A stretch of DNA of 64,000 nt, taken from DASRDS01 sp035570055 (lineage in GTDB: Bacteria; Gemmatimonadota; Gemmatimonadetes; Gemmatimonadales; Gemmatimonadaceae). Each line of letters begins with the position of its first letter. The stretch's first letter is position 1. The stretch covers positions 5,876 through 69,875 of the forward strand of contig DATMLM010000023.1 in assembly GCA_035570055.1 (NCBI GenBank), written 5' to 3'. Made by a program: the position numbers and the translations under genes. This document shows positions 7,820-17,103 of this stretch, piece by piece. The notes under the pieces are model-generated. The model saw only the letters and a list, made by a program, of their open reading frames with translations. It was not told the DNA's origin and did no database searches.

Positions 7820-9394
7820 GTGAAACTTCACTCTGCCGCCCACCCACTGAGTCACATGTTCCAAATGATGCTCGTGCAGGCCCTTGCGGCCGCCGCCGTC
7901 GCGACTTCGCAGCCGCCATTCATCGTCCAGCCCTATCTCCAGCTCGGCGACGCCCCCTCCGCCGGCGAGACGGTGACGATGGCCCTCCTCTGGCATTCGG
8001 ACACGACGAGCGCCGAGTGGACGGTCGATCTCAAGCCGGCGGGTGCGACCGCGTGGAAGCCGCAGCGGACGTTCTATCCGTCGCGCATTAACGTGCCTGG
8101 TCTCGATCCGTACGACGTCTATCACGGCACGCTCGGCGATCTCGCGCCGGGATCGACCTTCCAGTACCGCGTCAAGCGCAATGGCACCGTCGTCTTCACG
8201 AGCTCGGGACTCTCACGCAAGGCCGCGAGCGAGCCGTATCGCGTGGTCGTGTTCGGCGACGCCGGCCAGAATACGCCCGGGCAACGGGCGATCGCGTACC
8301 GCGCGTACCTCGAGCACCCGGATTTCGTGGCGATCCCCGGTGACATCGTGTACGGCTCCGGCCGGATGAGCGAATACCGCACGAAGTTCTTTCCGATCTA
8401 TAACGCGGACAGCGCGTCGCCGGCCAACGGGGCGCCGCTCACGCGATCGATTCCGTTCGTCGCGGCCATCGGCAATCACGACGCGAGCTATGCCCGCAAC
8501 CCGAACGACTCGATGGCGGACTACGGCGGATTCTTCGCCTTCTGGTCGATGCCGCTCAACGGCCCGACCACGAAGCCCGGCCACAACGCGCCGCTCATGG
8601 CGAGCGATTCGACGCTGGCGGCCGCGCTCGCGCGAAGCTACGGGCCCAACTATCCGCGTATGGCGAACTACTCGTTCGACTACGGGAATACGCACTGGAC
8701 GGTGCTCGATGCCGATCCGTACATGGACTGGACGGACCCCGTCTTGCGGAACTGGGTCGCGCAGGATCTGGCGCACGCGGCCGGCGCAACCTGGCGGTTC
8801 GTGATGTTCCATCAACCGGGATTCAACTCGTCGCGCGAGCATTTCACCGAGCAGCAAATGCGGCTCATGTCCGATGTGTTCGAGGCCGGCAACGTCGATC
8901 TCGTGCTGATGGGGCACGTGCACAACTACCAGCGCTCGTACCCGATGACCTTTCTCCCGAAGCTCTCGGGCGACCCCAAGACCGCGATCGATGGAACGTT
9001 GCACGCACCGGACTGGTATCGCACCAATGGCCGTCTGCCGTTCACCATCGACGGCGACTACCGGTTCGACCATGAGTTCGATGGCGTGAAGCGCACCGTG
9101 CCCAAGGGCATCATCTACATCGTGACGGGTGGCGGCGGCGCCGAGCTCTACAACCCCGAGCAGACAGGAGACCGGGGCAGTTGGCAGGCTTTTACTTACG
9201 CGTTCGAGGCCACGCAGCATTCGCTGAGCGCGATCGATGTCAAAGGCCGGACGATCACGTTCCGGCAGATCGGCGCCGACGGCTCGTTGATCGATCACTT
9301 CACGATCACGAAGCCCGTGCCGACGATTGCCGCTAAGCCAGGCAAGACGCTGGCGGTTCGCTCTGGTGGACGCTCGCCGGCGGGATCGCCATAG
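7820..9394 (+). CDS. Metallophosphoesterase, purple-acid-phosphatase-like, secreted
   Basis: 524 residues from GTG 7820; ATG 7856 would leave a better signal peptide (MFQMMLVQALAAAAVATS). An N-terminal fibronectin-like domain (about 30-130) precedes a calcineurin-like catalytic domain with its metal-binding blocks in order: VVFGDAGQ, PGDIVYG, GNHDASYA and GHVHNYQRSYP. This combination is typical of purple acid phosphatase-related enzymes that use a dinuclear metal centre to hydrolyse phosphoesters in the periplasm or outside the cell. Followed two bases later by the likely start of the cytochrome gene, so probably an operon. Confidence 0.85.
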   Translation: MKLHSAAHPLSHMFQMMLVQALAAAAVATSQPPFIVQPYLQLGDAPSAGETVTMALLWHSDTTSAEWTVDLKPAGATAWKPQRTFYPSRINVPGLDPYDVYHGTLGDLAPGSTFQYRVKRNGTVVFTSSGLSRKAASEPYRVVVFGDAGQNTPGQRAIAYRAYLEHPDFVAIPGDIVYGSGRMSEYRTKFFPIYNADSASPANGAPLTRSIPFVAAIGNHDASYARNPNDSMADYGGFFAFWSMPLNGPTTKPGHNAPLMASDSTLAAALARSYGPNYPRMANYSFDYGNTHWTVLDADPYMDWTDPVLRNWVAQDLAHAAGATWRFVMFHQPGFNSSREHFTEQQMRLMSDVFEAGNVDLVLMGHVHNYQRSYPMTFLPKLSGDPKTAIDGTLHAPDWYRTNGRLPFTIDGDYRFDHEFDGVKRTVPKGIIYIVTGGGGAELYNPEQTGDRGSWQAFTYAFEATQHSLSAIDVKGRTITFRQIGADGSLIDHFTITKPVPTIAAKPGKTLAVRSGGRSPAGSP

Positions 9395-9395
9395 C

Positions 9396-11147
9396 GTGAC
9401 CGGGCGTGGCCGGTGGATCGTTGCCGCCCTGTTGTGCGGCGCGATCACCGGCGCCCGTGGGGTCGGGGGAGATCTCGATGCCGCCCGGGCCGTTTACGCG
9501 GCACAGCTGGACACCCTGCGCCTGTCGCTGGACGCGCTGTCCGTCGCCCCGGGGACCGACACCGCCCTTGTGCGCGCAGCGTTTGCGCGCGCGCGCATCG
9601 CGTACAAGCACGCCGAGTGGTGGCTCGCGTACTCCGCCCCGCCGGTCGCGGCCGCGCTCAACGCACAGGACATCGAGGGTGGCAACGACGAGGCGGACGA
9701 CTCCGATGATTCGGCGGAAGTAGCCGCCGCGGGCGTGCAGTTCGTGGACCCGGTCGGCTTCCAGGCCGTTGAGCTCCGCCTCTATCCCACCGTGCTGCCT
9801 GGCGCAACGGCGCCGGTTGGGGCCATGCTCAGCGCGGTCGATCGGCTCCGCGTGTCGACCTTCGGCACATCGTGGACGCGAGAGGCGATCCTCGAGGCCG
9901 CGCGGCAGGAGCTCGCGCGCGTCGAGGCGATCGGGCTCGCCAACGGCGACTCCCGACTCGCCCACGCCGGCCTGCACGAGAGCGCCGCCGCATTCGAGGG
10001 CCTGGAGCGGGTCGTCTCGTTGATCGGCGCACCAGCGCTCGACTCCAGCCTCGGCGCCGCTGCGCTCGCGCTCAGGTCAGCGAACGACACGACGTTCGAT
10101 CGCTTACGGTTTCTCGCGCGCGAGGCTTCAGGTGTTGCCCACGCACTCCAGCGGCCCTCGGGCGAGGCGTTCTGGCGCACCGCGTCGCTTTTCGACTCGG
10201 CAGCATTTGATGTCTGGGCGTTCGCGCCGGCCGATGCACCCCCTCCGACCCCCAGCGAGATCGCCCTCGGCCAAACCCTGTTCAACGACCCGCGACTCGG
10301 CGGAACTTCCGGCCACGCGTGCGTGACGTGCCATCAGCCCGCGCGTGCGTTCACCGACGGCCAGACCGTGCACCCGACCCGGAACACGCCGACGCTGATC
10401 AATGCCGCGCTCGAGCACGATTTGTTCGCGGACCTGCGCGCTCCGACACTCGAGGCTCAGGTGCGCGATGTGATCGCCAACCCGCGCGAGATGTCAGGCC
10501 TGCCGATCGACAGCATTGCCGCTCGGGTCCAGATCCCGGCGACCCGCATCCAGCGCGCGCTCGCCGCGTACGTACGCACGCTCGTTCGCCTCGACAGCCG
10601 CTTCGACCGCGCGGTCCGCGGCGACTCGACGGCGCTCTCCGCCACGGAGCGACGGGGATTCAACGTGTTCATGGCAAAGGGCCAATGTGGCTTCTGTCAC
10701 ATGCTGCCCCTCTTCAACGGCATGGCCCCGCCCAACTTCGACCGCAGCGAGGTCGAGGTCCTCGGCGTTCCGCGCACCGCTGATACCGTGCACGCCTCTC
10801 CCGACCTCGATCCGGGGCGCTACGCCATCAGCCACGATGGCCGCGATCTCCACGCGTTCCGTGTGCCATCGCTGCGCAATGTCGCGGTGACGGCGCCCTA
10901 CATGCACAACGGTGTGTATCGCACGCTCGACCAGGTCATCGACTTTTACAATCGCGGCGGTGGCGAAGGCATCGGCGCACGTTTGGCGAACCAGACACTC
11001 TCGGTTCGCCGTCTCGATTTGAGCGCCGCCGACAGACGTGCGCTCGTCGCGTTTCTCGGCGCCCTCACCGACACTAGTGGAACAGTCGCCACCACCAGTC
11101 GAACGCCGGCACCGTCACCGGCACCCGCACCATCGGGTCACCGCTGA
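9396..11147 (+). CDS. MauG/cytochrome c peroxidase-family dihaem protein with imelysin-like N-terminal half
   Basis: About 583 residues from GTG 9396, just after the phosphoesterase stop; GTG 9366 or ATG 9327 are alternatives within that gene. A hydrophobic export segment (WIVAALLCGAITGARG) is followed by a helical region (about 30-290) with imelysin-like features (AYKHAEWWLAYSAPP, GFQAVELRLYP). Then comes a dihaem module with two covalent haem motifs, CVTCH near nt 10320 and CGFCH near nt 10686, plus the PYMHNGVY and TLDQVIDFYNRGG segments typical of the family. Predicted periplasmic redox enzyme. The last 74 nt overlap the end of the CHAT gene. Confidence 0.85.
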   Translation: MTGRGRWIVAALLCGAITGARGVGGDLDAARAVYAAQLDTLRLSLDALSVAPGTDTALVRAAFARARIAYKHAEWWLAYSAPPVAAALNAQDIEGGNDEADDSDDSAEVAAAGVQFVDPVGFQAVELRLYPTVLPGATAPVGAMLSAVDRLRVSTFGTSWTREAILEAARQELARVEAIGLANGDSRLAHAGLHESAAAFEGLERVVSLIGAPALDSSLGAAALALRSANDTTFDRLRFLAREASGVAHALQRPSGEAFWRTASLFDSAAFDVWAFAPADAPPPTPSEIALGQTLFNDPRLGGTSGHACVTCHQPARAFTDGQTVHPTRNTPTLINAALEHDLFADLRAPTLEAQVRDVIANPREMSGLPIDSIAARVQIPATRIQRALAAYVRTLVRLDSRFDRAVRGDSTALSATERRGFNVFMAKGQCGFCHMLPLFNGMAPPNFDRSEVEVLGVPRTADTVHASPDLDPGRYAISHDGRDLHAFRVPSLRNVAVTAPYMHNGVYRTLDQVIDFYNRGGGEGIGARLANQTLSVRRLDLSAADRRALVAFLGALTDTSGTVATTSRTPAPSPAPAPSGHR

Positions 11148-13896
11148 TCGTAAACGCGGCCCACTCTCGCGGCGGCGCCCCGCGATCCAGTGCCGCGACT
11201 TCGGCGAGTCTCAGCGCGTCGCCTGCCGGGTGCCCGTCGGCCATGGCGCGATAGAAGTCGTGCACGAGCCTCACCGTCTGCTGATCGCCGATCTCCCAGT
11301 ATGACGCGACGACCGCGTGCGCTCCGGCGGCAAGCAGCGGCGCGGTAAGCCCGCGCACGCCCTCGCCGGCGATGATGCGCCCGCCGGCGGTTCGGCATGC
11401 GGAGAGCATCACGAGGTCAGCCTTGAGGTGCAGTGCCGCCAGGTCGGTCGGCGTCACGAACCCGCTCTCGCCGGATCCCGGCGCGAGCGCCAGCGCGGTG
11501 CGCGTCGCGGCGCGGTCATCGACGACCGCGTGTGTCGCGAGATGAATCACGCGAAACTTGTCGAGCGCGGTGTGCTTGAAGAACCAGGCGCTGGCGCTAT
11601 CGCGCAGTCGCACGATGCTCCGCGCGCCGAACCGCCCCACGAGCTCGGCCTCGGCCGCCGATCCTCTGAGCCGCGGCAGTCCGCCAGTCTCATCGAACGC
11701 CGATCGAAGCGTCTCCGTCTCGGCGTCGCCTGATTTCTCTTTCGCGAACTTGGGATCGCCGAGGGCCAGGACCGTGGCCGAGGTGTGGTGGTCCTGGCGG
11801 CGCCCCCACAACCACGCCTGCACGGCCGCCGACGGTGCCAGCGCGGTCGCGTACGTCTGCACGAGATACCGGCCATTCACGCGCAGTGCGCCGAATGGCA
11901 CGTGGTGCACGACGCCATCCGGCACGATCACGAGCCGCGTGATGCCGGCGGGGAGATCCGCGAGCGCCGGAGTAACGAGCGCCGAGCCCAAAGCGTCAGC
12001 GGGAGCGTTCGTCGTGATACCACTTTCGACGAATGCCACGAGTCGACTGACGTTGGCGGCCAGGCTATCGTTTGGTGGCAGCACGTACGCTCGCGCACGC
12101 TGTCGCGTGACGACGAACAGCGTCGTCGGCGCATCGGCGGGTCCGGTGACGTACTCGAAGAGCGCGGTTGCGTCGTCCGGCAGTGCGTGCTGGATCGTCT
12201 CGAGGACGTTGGCGGGAGCCGCGGCGGTTCGAGCGAACGATCTGTTTTGCACGAGGTGGTCGGAGAGATCCCGTGCCCGACGCCGCTCGGCCAGCTCGAA
12301 TGCCGGGCCTATGCGTCCGGTGTGCGCGACGGCCGCAATGACCTTGGCGACGCCGGGGTCGGGGCCGCCGATGAGTGAATGGAACTGGAACGCGAGCACC
12401 CGGGCTTCGCGGTCGTCGAGCGTCGCGCGCCATTGGTCGAACGCATCACTCGCGGCGGTGAGCTCCCGTTCCGCACGTGTGGTATCGCCGAGCTGGAGGT
12501 GGATCTCGGCGAGAAAGGCGCCGATCTCGTATCGGTCGCGGTGTTGGGTCGAATCGATCGCGCGCGACGCGATCACCATCCGACGCTCGGCGTCGCGCCA
12601 TTGCCCGGACCGCACGGCCAGCACGGCGCGATCGAAATCCTCGGTCGAGGCCCATCCCTGGAGGCGGCCATGCTGGATGGTGATGTGCTCGGCGTCGAGC
12701 CATCGACCGGCCTCGTCCCATCGCTCCTCGTGCATCGCGACATCGGCCAGCCACGCCTGCGCGTCGGCCACGTAGTTCGGATCCTTGATGCTGGTCGCGA
12801 GCTGATATTCGGACGCGAATGCCTGGCGTGCCGCGGCCGTATCGTCGCCGGCGAGGGCGACTTGTCCCACAGTCGTTATCGCGTTGAGCCGACCGATCAC
12901 GTCGCCGACCTGTGAGAAAACAGTCGCGGCGCTATCGGATGCGCGTGCCGCGGCCGTGATATCGCCGAGACCGAGATACACCGTCCCTTGGGTCATTCGC
13001 GCATACGCAATGACGTCGAGGCTGTGGGCGCGCTGGCCGTCGGCGATCGCCATGCGGGCCGAGCGCAGCGCGGCGCCGTAGTCGCCGATCGATTGCTCAC
13101 AGTATGCGCGGTGCTGGCGCACGCGGGCGCGATTGGTGAGATCGCCGGGAGCGAGCACCTGTCGCTCGAGTGTGTCGAAGACCGCTATCGCGCCGGCCAT
13201 GTCGCCGAAGCGTTCGAGCCCGGTGCCGAGGACGAACCAGCAGAAGCCCTCGATATCCGGCTCACCGGCTGCCTTGGCGAGTGCGGCGCCGCGGTGCAGC
13301 GTCGGCGCCGGGTCGGTGCCGCGCGGGAGCAGGCCGAGCGCGACGCGTGTGCACTGATAGTTCGCTTGGAGACCATCGTCTCCGTGCGGGATGAGCGCTT
13401 CGGCGCCGGTGAGGAGTGCCGCCCCCTCGGCGGCTGATCGACTATGCGCTCGCATCACGGCCCAGCCGAGCAGCGCTTCGACGAGCGCCGCGGAGTCTTT
13501 GGCGGCGCGCGCGGCGGTGGCGGCTTTGCTGTACGCGGTATCCGCGGGTCCAGGCGCGCTTTCCGCGAACTGCACTTGGGCCAGCCCGAGTTGGGCGTAC
13601 ACGCTCACCGCGTCGCGCGGTTGCAGCAGCGAAGCGTACCGGCGGTCGGCCTCGTCGTACCGCGCGTTGAGCCACGCGAGCGACGCGAGGCCGAGCGCGG
13701 CCAGTCGGTCAGAGGAATCCCGCGCGAGAGAACGAGTCCATTGTTGGGCGAGCGCCGCGGAGCTGTCGACTTCGTACGCGTGCCGCGCCTGGCGGACAGC
13801 GCTCCGTGCTTGCGCGGCAGTCTGCGCCCCACCGGTCGCGACTATCACTGCCGTCGCGACCGCCACGTGCAGGATCCTGCACGCGCATCGCCGCAT
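11074..13896 (-). CDS. TPR-CHAT protein (caspase-like peptidase domain with tetratricopeptide repeats)
   Basis: 940 residues. A signal-like N-terminus (HVAVATAVIVATGGAQTAAQ) is followed by roughly 500 residues of helical TPR-type repeats rich in Ala, then a C-terminal CHAT domain. The catalytic pair is present: His789 in VIHLATHAVVDD and Cys834 in VMLSACRTAGG, and the domain end HDFYRAMADG, GDPM is typical. CHAT peptidases resemble caspases/separases and cleave specific protein partners; in some bacteria they act in cell-death or defence circuits, but most are uncharacterised. The start lies 2 nt after the Kelch gene stop, so the two form one unit. Confidence 0.88.
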   Translation of the reverse strand: MRRCACRILHVAVATAVIVATGGAQTAAQARSAVRQARHAYEVDSSAALAQQWTRSLARDSSDRLAALGLASLAWLNARYDEADRRYASLLQPRDAVSVYAQLGLAQVQFAESAPGPADTAYSKAATAARAAKDSAALVEALLGWAVMRAHSRSAAEGAALLTGAEALIPHGDDGLQANYQCTRVALGLLPRGTDPAPTLHRGAALAKAAGEPDIEGFCWFVLGTGLERFGDMAGAIAVFDTLERQVLAPGDLTNRARVRQHRAYCEQSIGDYGAALRSARMAIADGQRAHSLDVIAYARMTQGTVYLGLGDITAAARASDSAATVFSQVGDVIGRLNAITTVGQVALAGDDTAAARQAFASEYQLATSIKDPNYVADAQAWLADVAMHEERWDEAGRWLDAEHITIQHGRLQGWASTEDFDRAVLAVRSGQWRDAERRMVIASRAIDSTQHRDRYEIGAFLAEIHLQLGDTTRAERELTAASDAFDQWRATLDDREARVLAFQFHSLIGGPDPGVAKVIAAVAHTGRIGPAFELAERRRARDLSDHLVQNRSFARTAAAPANVLETIQHALPDDATALFEYVTGPADAPTTLFVVTRQRARAYVLPPNDSLAANVSRLVAFVESGITTNAPADALGSALVTPALADLPAGITRLVIVPDGVVHHVPFGALRVNGRYLVQTYATALAPSAAVQAWLWGRRQDHHTSATVLALGDPKFAKEKSGDAETETLRSAFDETGGLPRLRGSAAEAELVGRFGARSIVRLRDSASAWFFKHTALDKFRVIHLATHAVVDDRAATRTALALAPGSGESGFVTPTDLAALHLKADLVMLSACRTAGGRIIAGEGVRGLTAPLLAAGAHAVVASYWEIGDQQTVRLVHDFYRAMADGHPAGDALRLAEVAALDRGAPPREWAAFTISGDPMVRVPVTVPAFDWWWRLFH

Positions 13897-13898
13897 GC

Positions 13899-14795
13899 TC
13901 AGCGCCAGACTTCGACCACGTTCGTCTGTCCGCTCCCGGCTTTTGGTCCGCCACCGATCGCATAGATCTTATCGTCGACCGCGACGACCGCCAGCCCATG
14001 CCGCGCCGTCGGCATTGGTTCCGCGTCGCTCCACGTGTCGTGCGCGGGGTCGTACACCTCGTGATTCGCGAAGACGGAGTTTCGGGTCTCGCCGCCGAAG
14101 GTATGAATCTTCCCGGCAATGACGGCCGAGCCGAGTCCGCCGCGCTTACTCGGCATGCTCGCTTTCTTGGTCCACTGATTCGTCGCCAGGTCGTAGGCCT
14201 CGACGACATCATAGTTCTTGGCCGGGTCGAGCGGTCGGCCGCCGATGGCGTACAGGACGCCGTGGACCACGTCTGCCGTGAGGTGATCTCTGACGGTTGG
14301 AATCGGTGCGCGATTCGTCCAGCGATTCGTCGCGGGATCGTAGACCGTGATGGAGTCGAGCAGCTTGTACTTGGTCCCGAAGCCGCCGACGACGACAATC
14401 TTGCCGTCGACCACCCCAGCAGCCGACGCGCCCCGCGGCTTCGGCAAGGGCGCTCGCTCTTCCCACCGATTCCGGTCGACGCGATACATCCACATGGTCG
14501 CGACGGCTTCGAACGCCGAGTCGCCTTGCAGCCCGCCAACGGCGTACAGCGTGTCATTCAGCACGATGAGCGGCATGTGATGGCGCGACGCCGGCAGGTC
14601 CGCGATTCGCTCCCAGGTGTCGTGGCTCGGGTCATACCGATATGCCCGATTGGTCTGCACGTCGGTCGAGTCGAATCCGCCGGCGATGTAGATCTTTCCG
14701 TCGAGAAGCGCTCCGTGCTCCTCCTGTATCTTCTCCGGGATCGGGGCCGCGGTCGACCAGGCGCCGAGCAGCGTGAGCAGCAGTAATCGCTTCAT
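13899..14795 (-). CDS. Kelch-repeat beta-propeller protein, exported
   Basis: About 298 residues from ATG 14795 (MKRLLLLTLLGAWSTAAP signal peptide); the longer frame from 14873 adds an unlikely N-terminus. Six kelch repeats of about 48 residues are visible, each with a Gly-Gly after a hydrophobic strand (KIYIAGGFDSTD, TLYAVGGLQGDS, KIVVVGGFGTKY, VLYAIGGRPLDP, KIHTFGGETRNS, KIYAIGGGPKAG) and a later W-x-R/K. Predicted to fold as a six-bladed propeller, a protein- or glycan-binding platform. Coupled to the CHAT gene, so it may supply or recognise that protein's partner. Confidence 0.86.
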   Translation of the reverse strand: MKRLLLLTLLGAWSTAAPIPEKIQEEHGALLDGKIYIAGGFDSTDVQTNRAYRYDPSHDTWERIADLPASRHHMPLIVLNDTLYAVGGLQGDSAFEAVATMWMYRVDRNRWEERAPLPKPRGASAAGVVDGKIVVVGGFGTKYKLLDSITVYDPATNRWTNRAPIPTVRDHLTADVVHGVLYAIGGRPLDPAKNYDVVEAYDLATNQWTKKASMPSKRGGLGSAVIAGKIHTFGGETRNSVFANHEVYDPAHDTWSDAEPMPTARHGLAVVAVDDKIYAIGGGPKAGSGQTNVVEVWR

Positions 14796-14863
14796 GGTGC
14801 ACACAGTGTGTGATGGGCTCACGCCAGGTTCAAGTTGCGCGTCAGGGATTTGACAGCGAATTG

Positions 14864-14891
14864 TTGACGCCACGTGTGCAGGACGTAGTTT
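14864..14891 (+). promoter_or_regulatory. Candidate promoter for the carboxypeptidase-regulatory-domain gene
   Basis: TTGACG at 14864-14869, a 16 bp spacer, then TAGTTT at 14886-14891. If used, transcription would begin near 14898, only about 8 nt ahead of codon ATA 14906, where the natural signal-peptide sequence begins. Confidence 0.4.
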
Positions 14892-16750
14892 GGGGGCCTA
14901 CGCCAATACTAAACGGACGATTCCGAGCCGCCTGCGCGGCAACCCTTGCGCTCATCGCAGTGCCGTTTGACCTCGGGGCGCAAGTTGTGAGCGGCACTGT
15001 ACTTTCGGCCGCGGACGGCCAACCTGTGCCGTACAGCACGATCAGCCTCGGGGACACGGCTGAGGGGCGGTTCGCCGATGTCGCCGGCCGGTTCGCCCTC
15101 GGCGCCCCGGCCACTGGCACCTATCGCCTCCGAGCCCAGCAGATAGGATTTCTGGCGCTGGATACGACGCTGAGCGCCGGCACCGGATCTCAGCACCTCG
15201 AGCTGCGACTCCAACCTCTCCCCGTTCGTCTCGCGAACGTCCCGGCCGAATCCCAGCACGGGTGCGCGGCGCCGAAGTTGGCCGGGTCGGGCGCTTCGCC
15301 CGCGGCCGCGATGATACTGGCGCAGGTGCGACAGAACGCCGAGCGGTACCGGATTCTTCTCGATCAGTACCCGTTCAATTACCGGTTGGAGGAAAGCCGG
15401 GCGGTTCTCCTCAACGTCCACACCAGGGACGAGACGGACAGCGTGATCGCGCTCGACACGGCAATGTATGACAGCCGGCAGCGGCATCAGTATGCCATCG
15501 GCGGAGTCGTCTACGAGCAGCGATCGGTGAGCGGTGGGAAGCACATGATGATGTTCATCCCGACGCTGAGCGATCTCGCCGATCCGGCGTTTGCGGACGC
15601 GCATTGCTTCGCGTATGCGGGCGATGCGGTCCACGAGTTGCGCATCGACTTTCGTCCAGCGGACGCGATCAAGGCGCCTGATGTCACCGGATCGGTCTAC
15701 CTCGACGATGCGCGGTACGTCGTCAAGCGCGCGGTCTTCAATTTGACGCACGCGGGCGCCATTGGCGGGGCGGCGGCGTATGTCAAAGTGACGACGACCT
15801 TCCGCGAGGTGGTGCCGTTCGTTCCGATGCTCGTCTCGGCGCGCACGGAGCAGCCGCTCGGGATCGTCACCTCTGGTGGTCTGCAATCGATGGGGTCTCT
15901 CGCGGCGGAAGGCGCCAAGAATCCCGGTGGATTCTCGGGCTTCTCGCCCTACTCGGATCAGCGGGTGTCCGTGCAGCAGGATCTCCTGCTCGACCACACG
16001 TTCATCGCCGACACGATTGGCTCCCAAGGTCAGGCGCACGCGCCTGGTCGAAGCGCGGGGTATGTCGTCACCGTCGCCTGCGCCATGCCCCCGTCCTTTG
16101 AGACGGCCGACGTACTCATTTACGGCACGCTCGGCGGCCCCGGTGCGTCGGACGCTCACGCCAGCGATGTGTTGGCGAAGGTCCGGCCGTTGTTCCACAT
16201 GCCGAATGAATTCGCGCTTCCCGTGTATGGTTACTCTGTCGGTTCCAAGGCTACGCAGACGTTGACCGCCCAGGTGGCGTTCATGCTCGACGCCACTGGA
16301 CACGCGACGGGTATTGCGGTGACGGCGACGTCGCTTTCGCCGTCGATCGACAGCAGCGTTGTCGACGCGATCCGCGGCGCCGATGCGGCGCACGCGTTCC
16401 GCGGGCTCAGGGCGGGGCGGTACACGTTGTCTCTCTCATCAGCCGCGCCATCGCCCGATGCGCCAGCCTCGATCCTCTTCGCGCGCCTTGCGGCCTCGGT
16501 CATGAATCTCGCCCGCACCGCGGAGCTCGATCCGGACTCGACACAACCGCGCTTGTCCGTGACTGGCCGGTTCGAGTTTGTTGTCGACGAACAAGGCCAC
16601 GCCATTCCCATGACGCTCTTCACGGCCGCGGCTTCGCCGGACGCCCTTGCCTCTGCAGCTCGAGTATTGCCTGCCTTCCGGTTCCGTCCAGCGCTCGCGG
16701 GCTCGTGCCCGGTCAAGCAGGAGGTCATGCTCACCGGGCTGCGCCAATAA
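14876..16750 (+). CDS. Exported protein with carboxypeptidase regulatory-like N-domain and TonB-like C-terminal modules
   Basis: About 624 residues. The start is uncertain: GTG 14876 is the nearest common start codon, ATG 14810 is possible, and the signal peptide itself (NGRFRAACAATLALIAVP) has only ATA 14906 just before it. The N-terminal domain (VVSGTVLSAADGQPVPYSTI, then YRLRAQQIGFLALDTTL) is the CarboxypepD_reg/CarbopepD_reg_2 beta-sandwich found on TonB receptors and surface proteins. The C-terminal half carries two TonB-C-like segments (QVAFMLDATGHATGIAV and FEFVVDEQGHAIPMTLF). No beta-barrel follows, so it is not a receptor. Probable envelope protein of unknown role. Confidence 0.72.
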   Translation: MQDVVWGPTPILNGRFRAACAATLALIAVPFDLGAQVVSGTVLSAADGQPVPYSTISLGDTAEGRFADVAGRFALGAPATGTYRLRAQQIGFLALDTTLSAGTGSQHLELRLQPLPVRLANVPAESQHGCAAPKLAGSGASPAAAMILAQVRQNAERYRILLDQYPFNYRLEESRAVLLNVHTRDETDSVIALDTAMYDSRQRHQYAIGGVVYEQRSVSGGKHMMMFIPTLSDLADPAFADAHCFAYAGDAVHELRIDFRPADAIKAPDVTGSVYLDDARYVVKRAVFNLTHAGAIGGAAAYVKVTTTFREVVPFVPMLVSARTEQPLGIVTSGGLQSMGSLAAEGAKNPGGFSGFSPYSDQRVSVQQDLLLDHTFIADTIGSQGQAHAPGRSAGYVVTVACAMPPSFETADVLIYGTLGGPGASDAHASDVLAKVRPLFHMPNEFALPVYGYSVGSKATQTLTAQVAFMLDATGHATGIAVTATSLSPSIDSSVVDAIRGADAAHAFRGLRAGRYTLSLSSAAPSPDAPASILFARLAASVMNLARTAELDPDSTQPRLSVTGRFEFVVDEQGHAIPMTLFTAAASPDALASAARVLPAFRFRPALAGSCPVKQEVMLTGLRQ

Positions 16751-16755
16751 CCCCG

Positions 16756-17103
16756 TTGGCGCGGCTCCGCGCGATCTGCCTCAAGCTTCCCGAGGCGCAC
16801 GAGGTCAAGGCGTGGGGCGAGCCCACGTTTCGGGTGCGCAACAAGATCTTCGCGATGTACGCGTCGGCGAAGACCCATCACGGTGGCGGGCACCCGGCGG
16901 TCTGGTGCAAGGGCTCGCACATGGACCAGGAGTATCTGGTCGGCTCGAACCCGCGCCGGTTTTTCGTGCCGCCGTACGTCGGCCCCTATGGTTGGATCGG
17001 TGTTCGCCTCGATGGGAGGCCGAACTGGAAGGTCGTCACCGAGCTTTTGCGCACGGCCCACAAGCGAGCGGCGCCCAAGAAGCTCGCGGCGACGCTCCGC
17101 TAG
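16756..17103 (+). CDS. MmcQ/YjbR family (double wing) protein
   Basis: About 115 residues. TTG 16756, six bases after the upstream stop, gives MARLRAICLKLPEAHEVKAW, matching where family members begin; GTG 16705 would add 17 residues. Family signatures: LPEAHEVKAWGEPTFRV, KIFAMY, and YVGPYGWIGVRL followed by WKVVTELLRTAHK. The fold resembles a DNA-binding double-wing domain, but members have no settled function. Its stop TAG and that of the convergent matrixin gene lie within one CTAG palindrome (17100-17103). Confidence 0.82.
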   Translation: MARLRAICLKLPEAHEVKAWGEPTFRVRNKIFAMYASAKTHHGGGHPAVWCKGSHMDQEYLVGSNPRRFFVPPYVGPYGWIGVRLDGRPNWKVVTELLRTAHKRAAPKKLAATLR

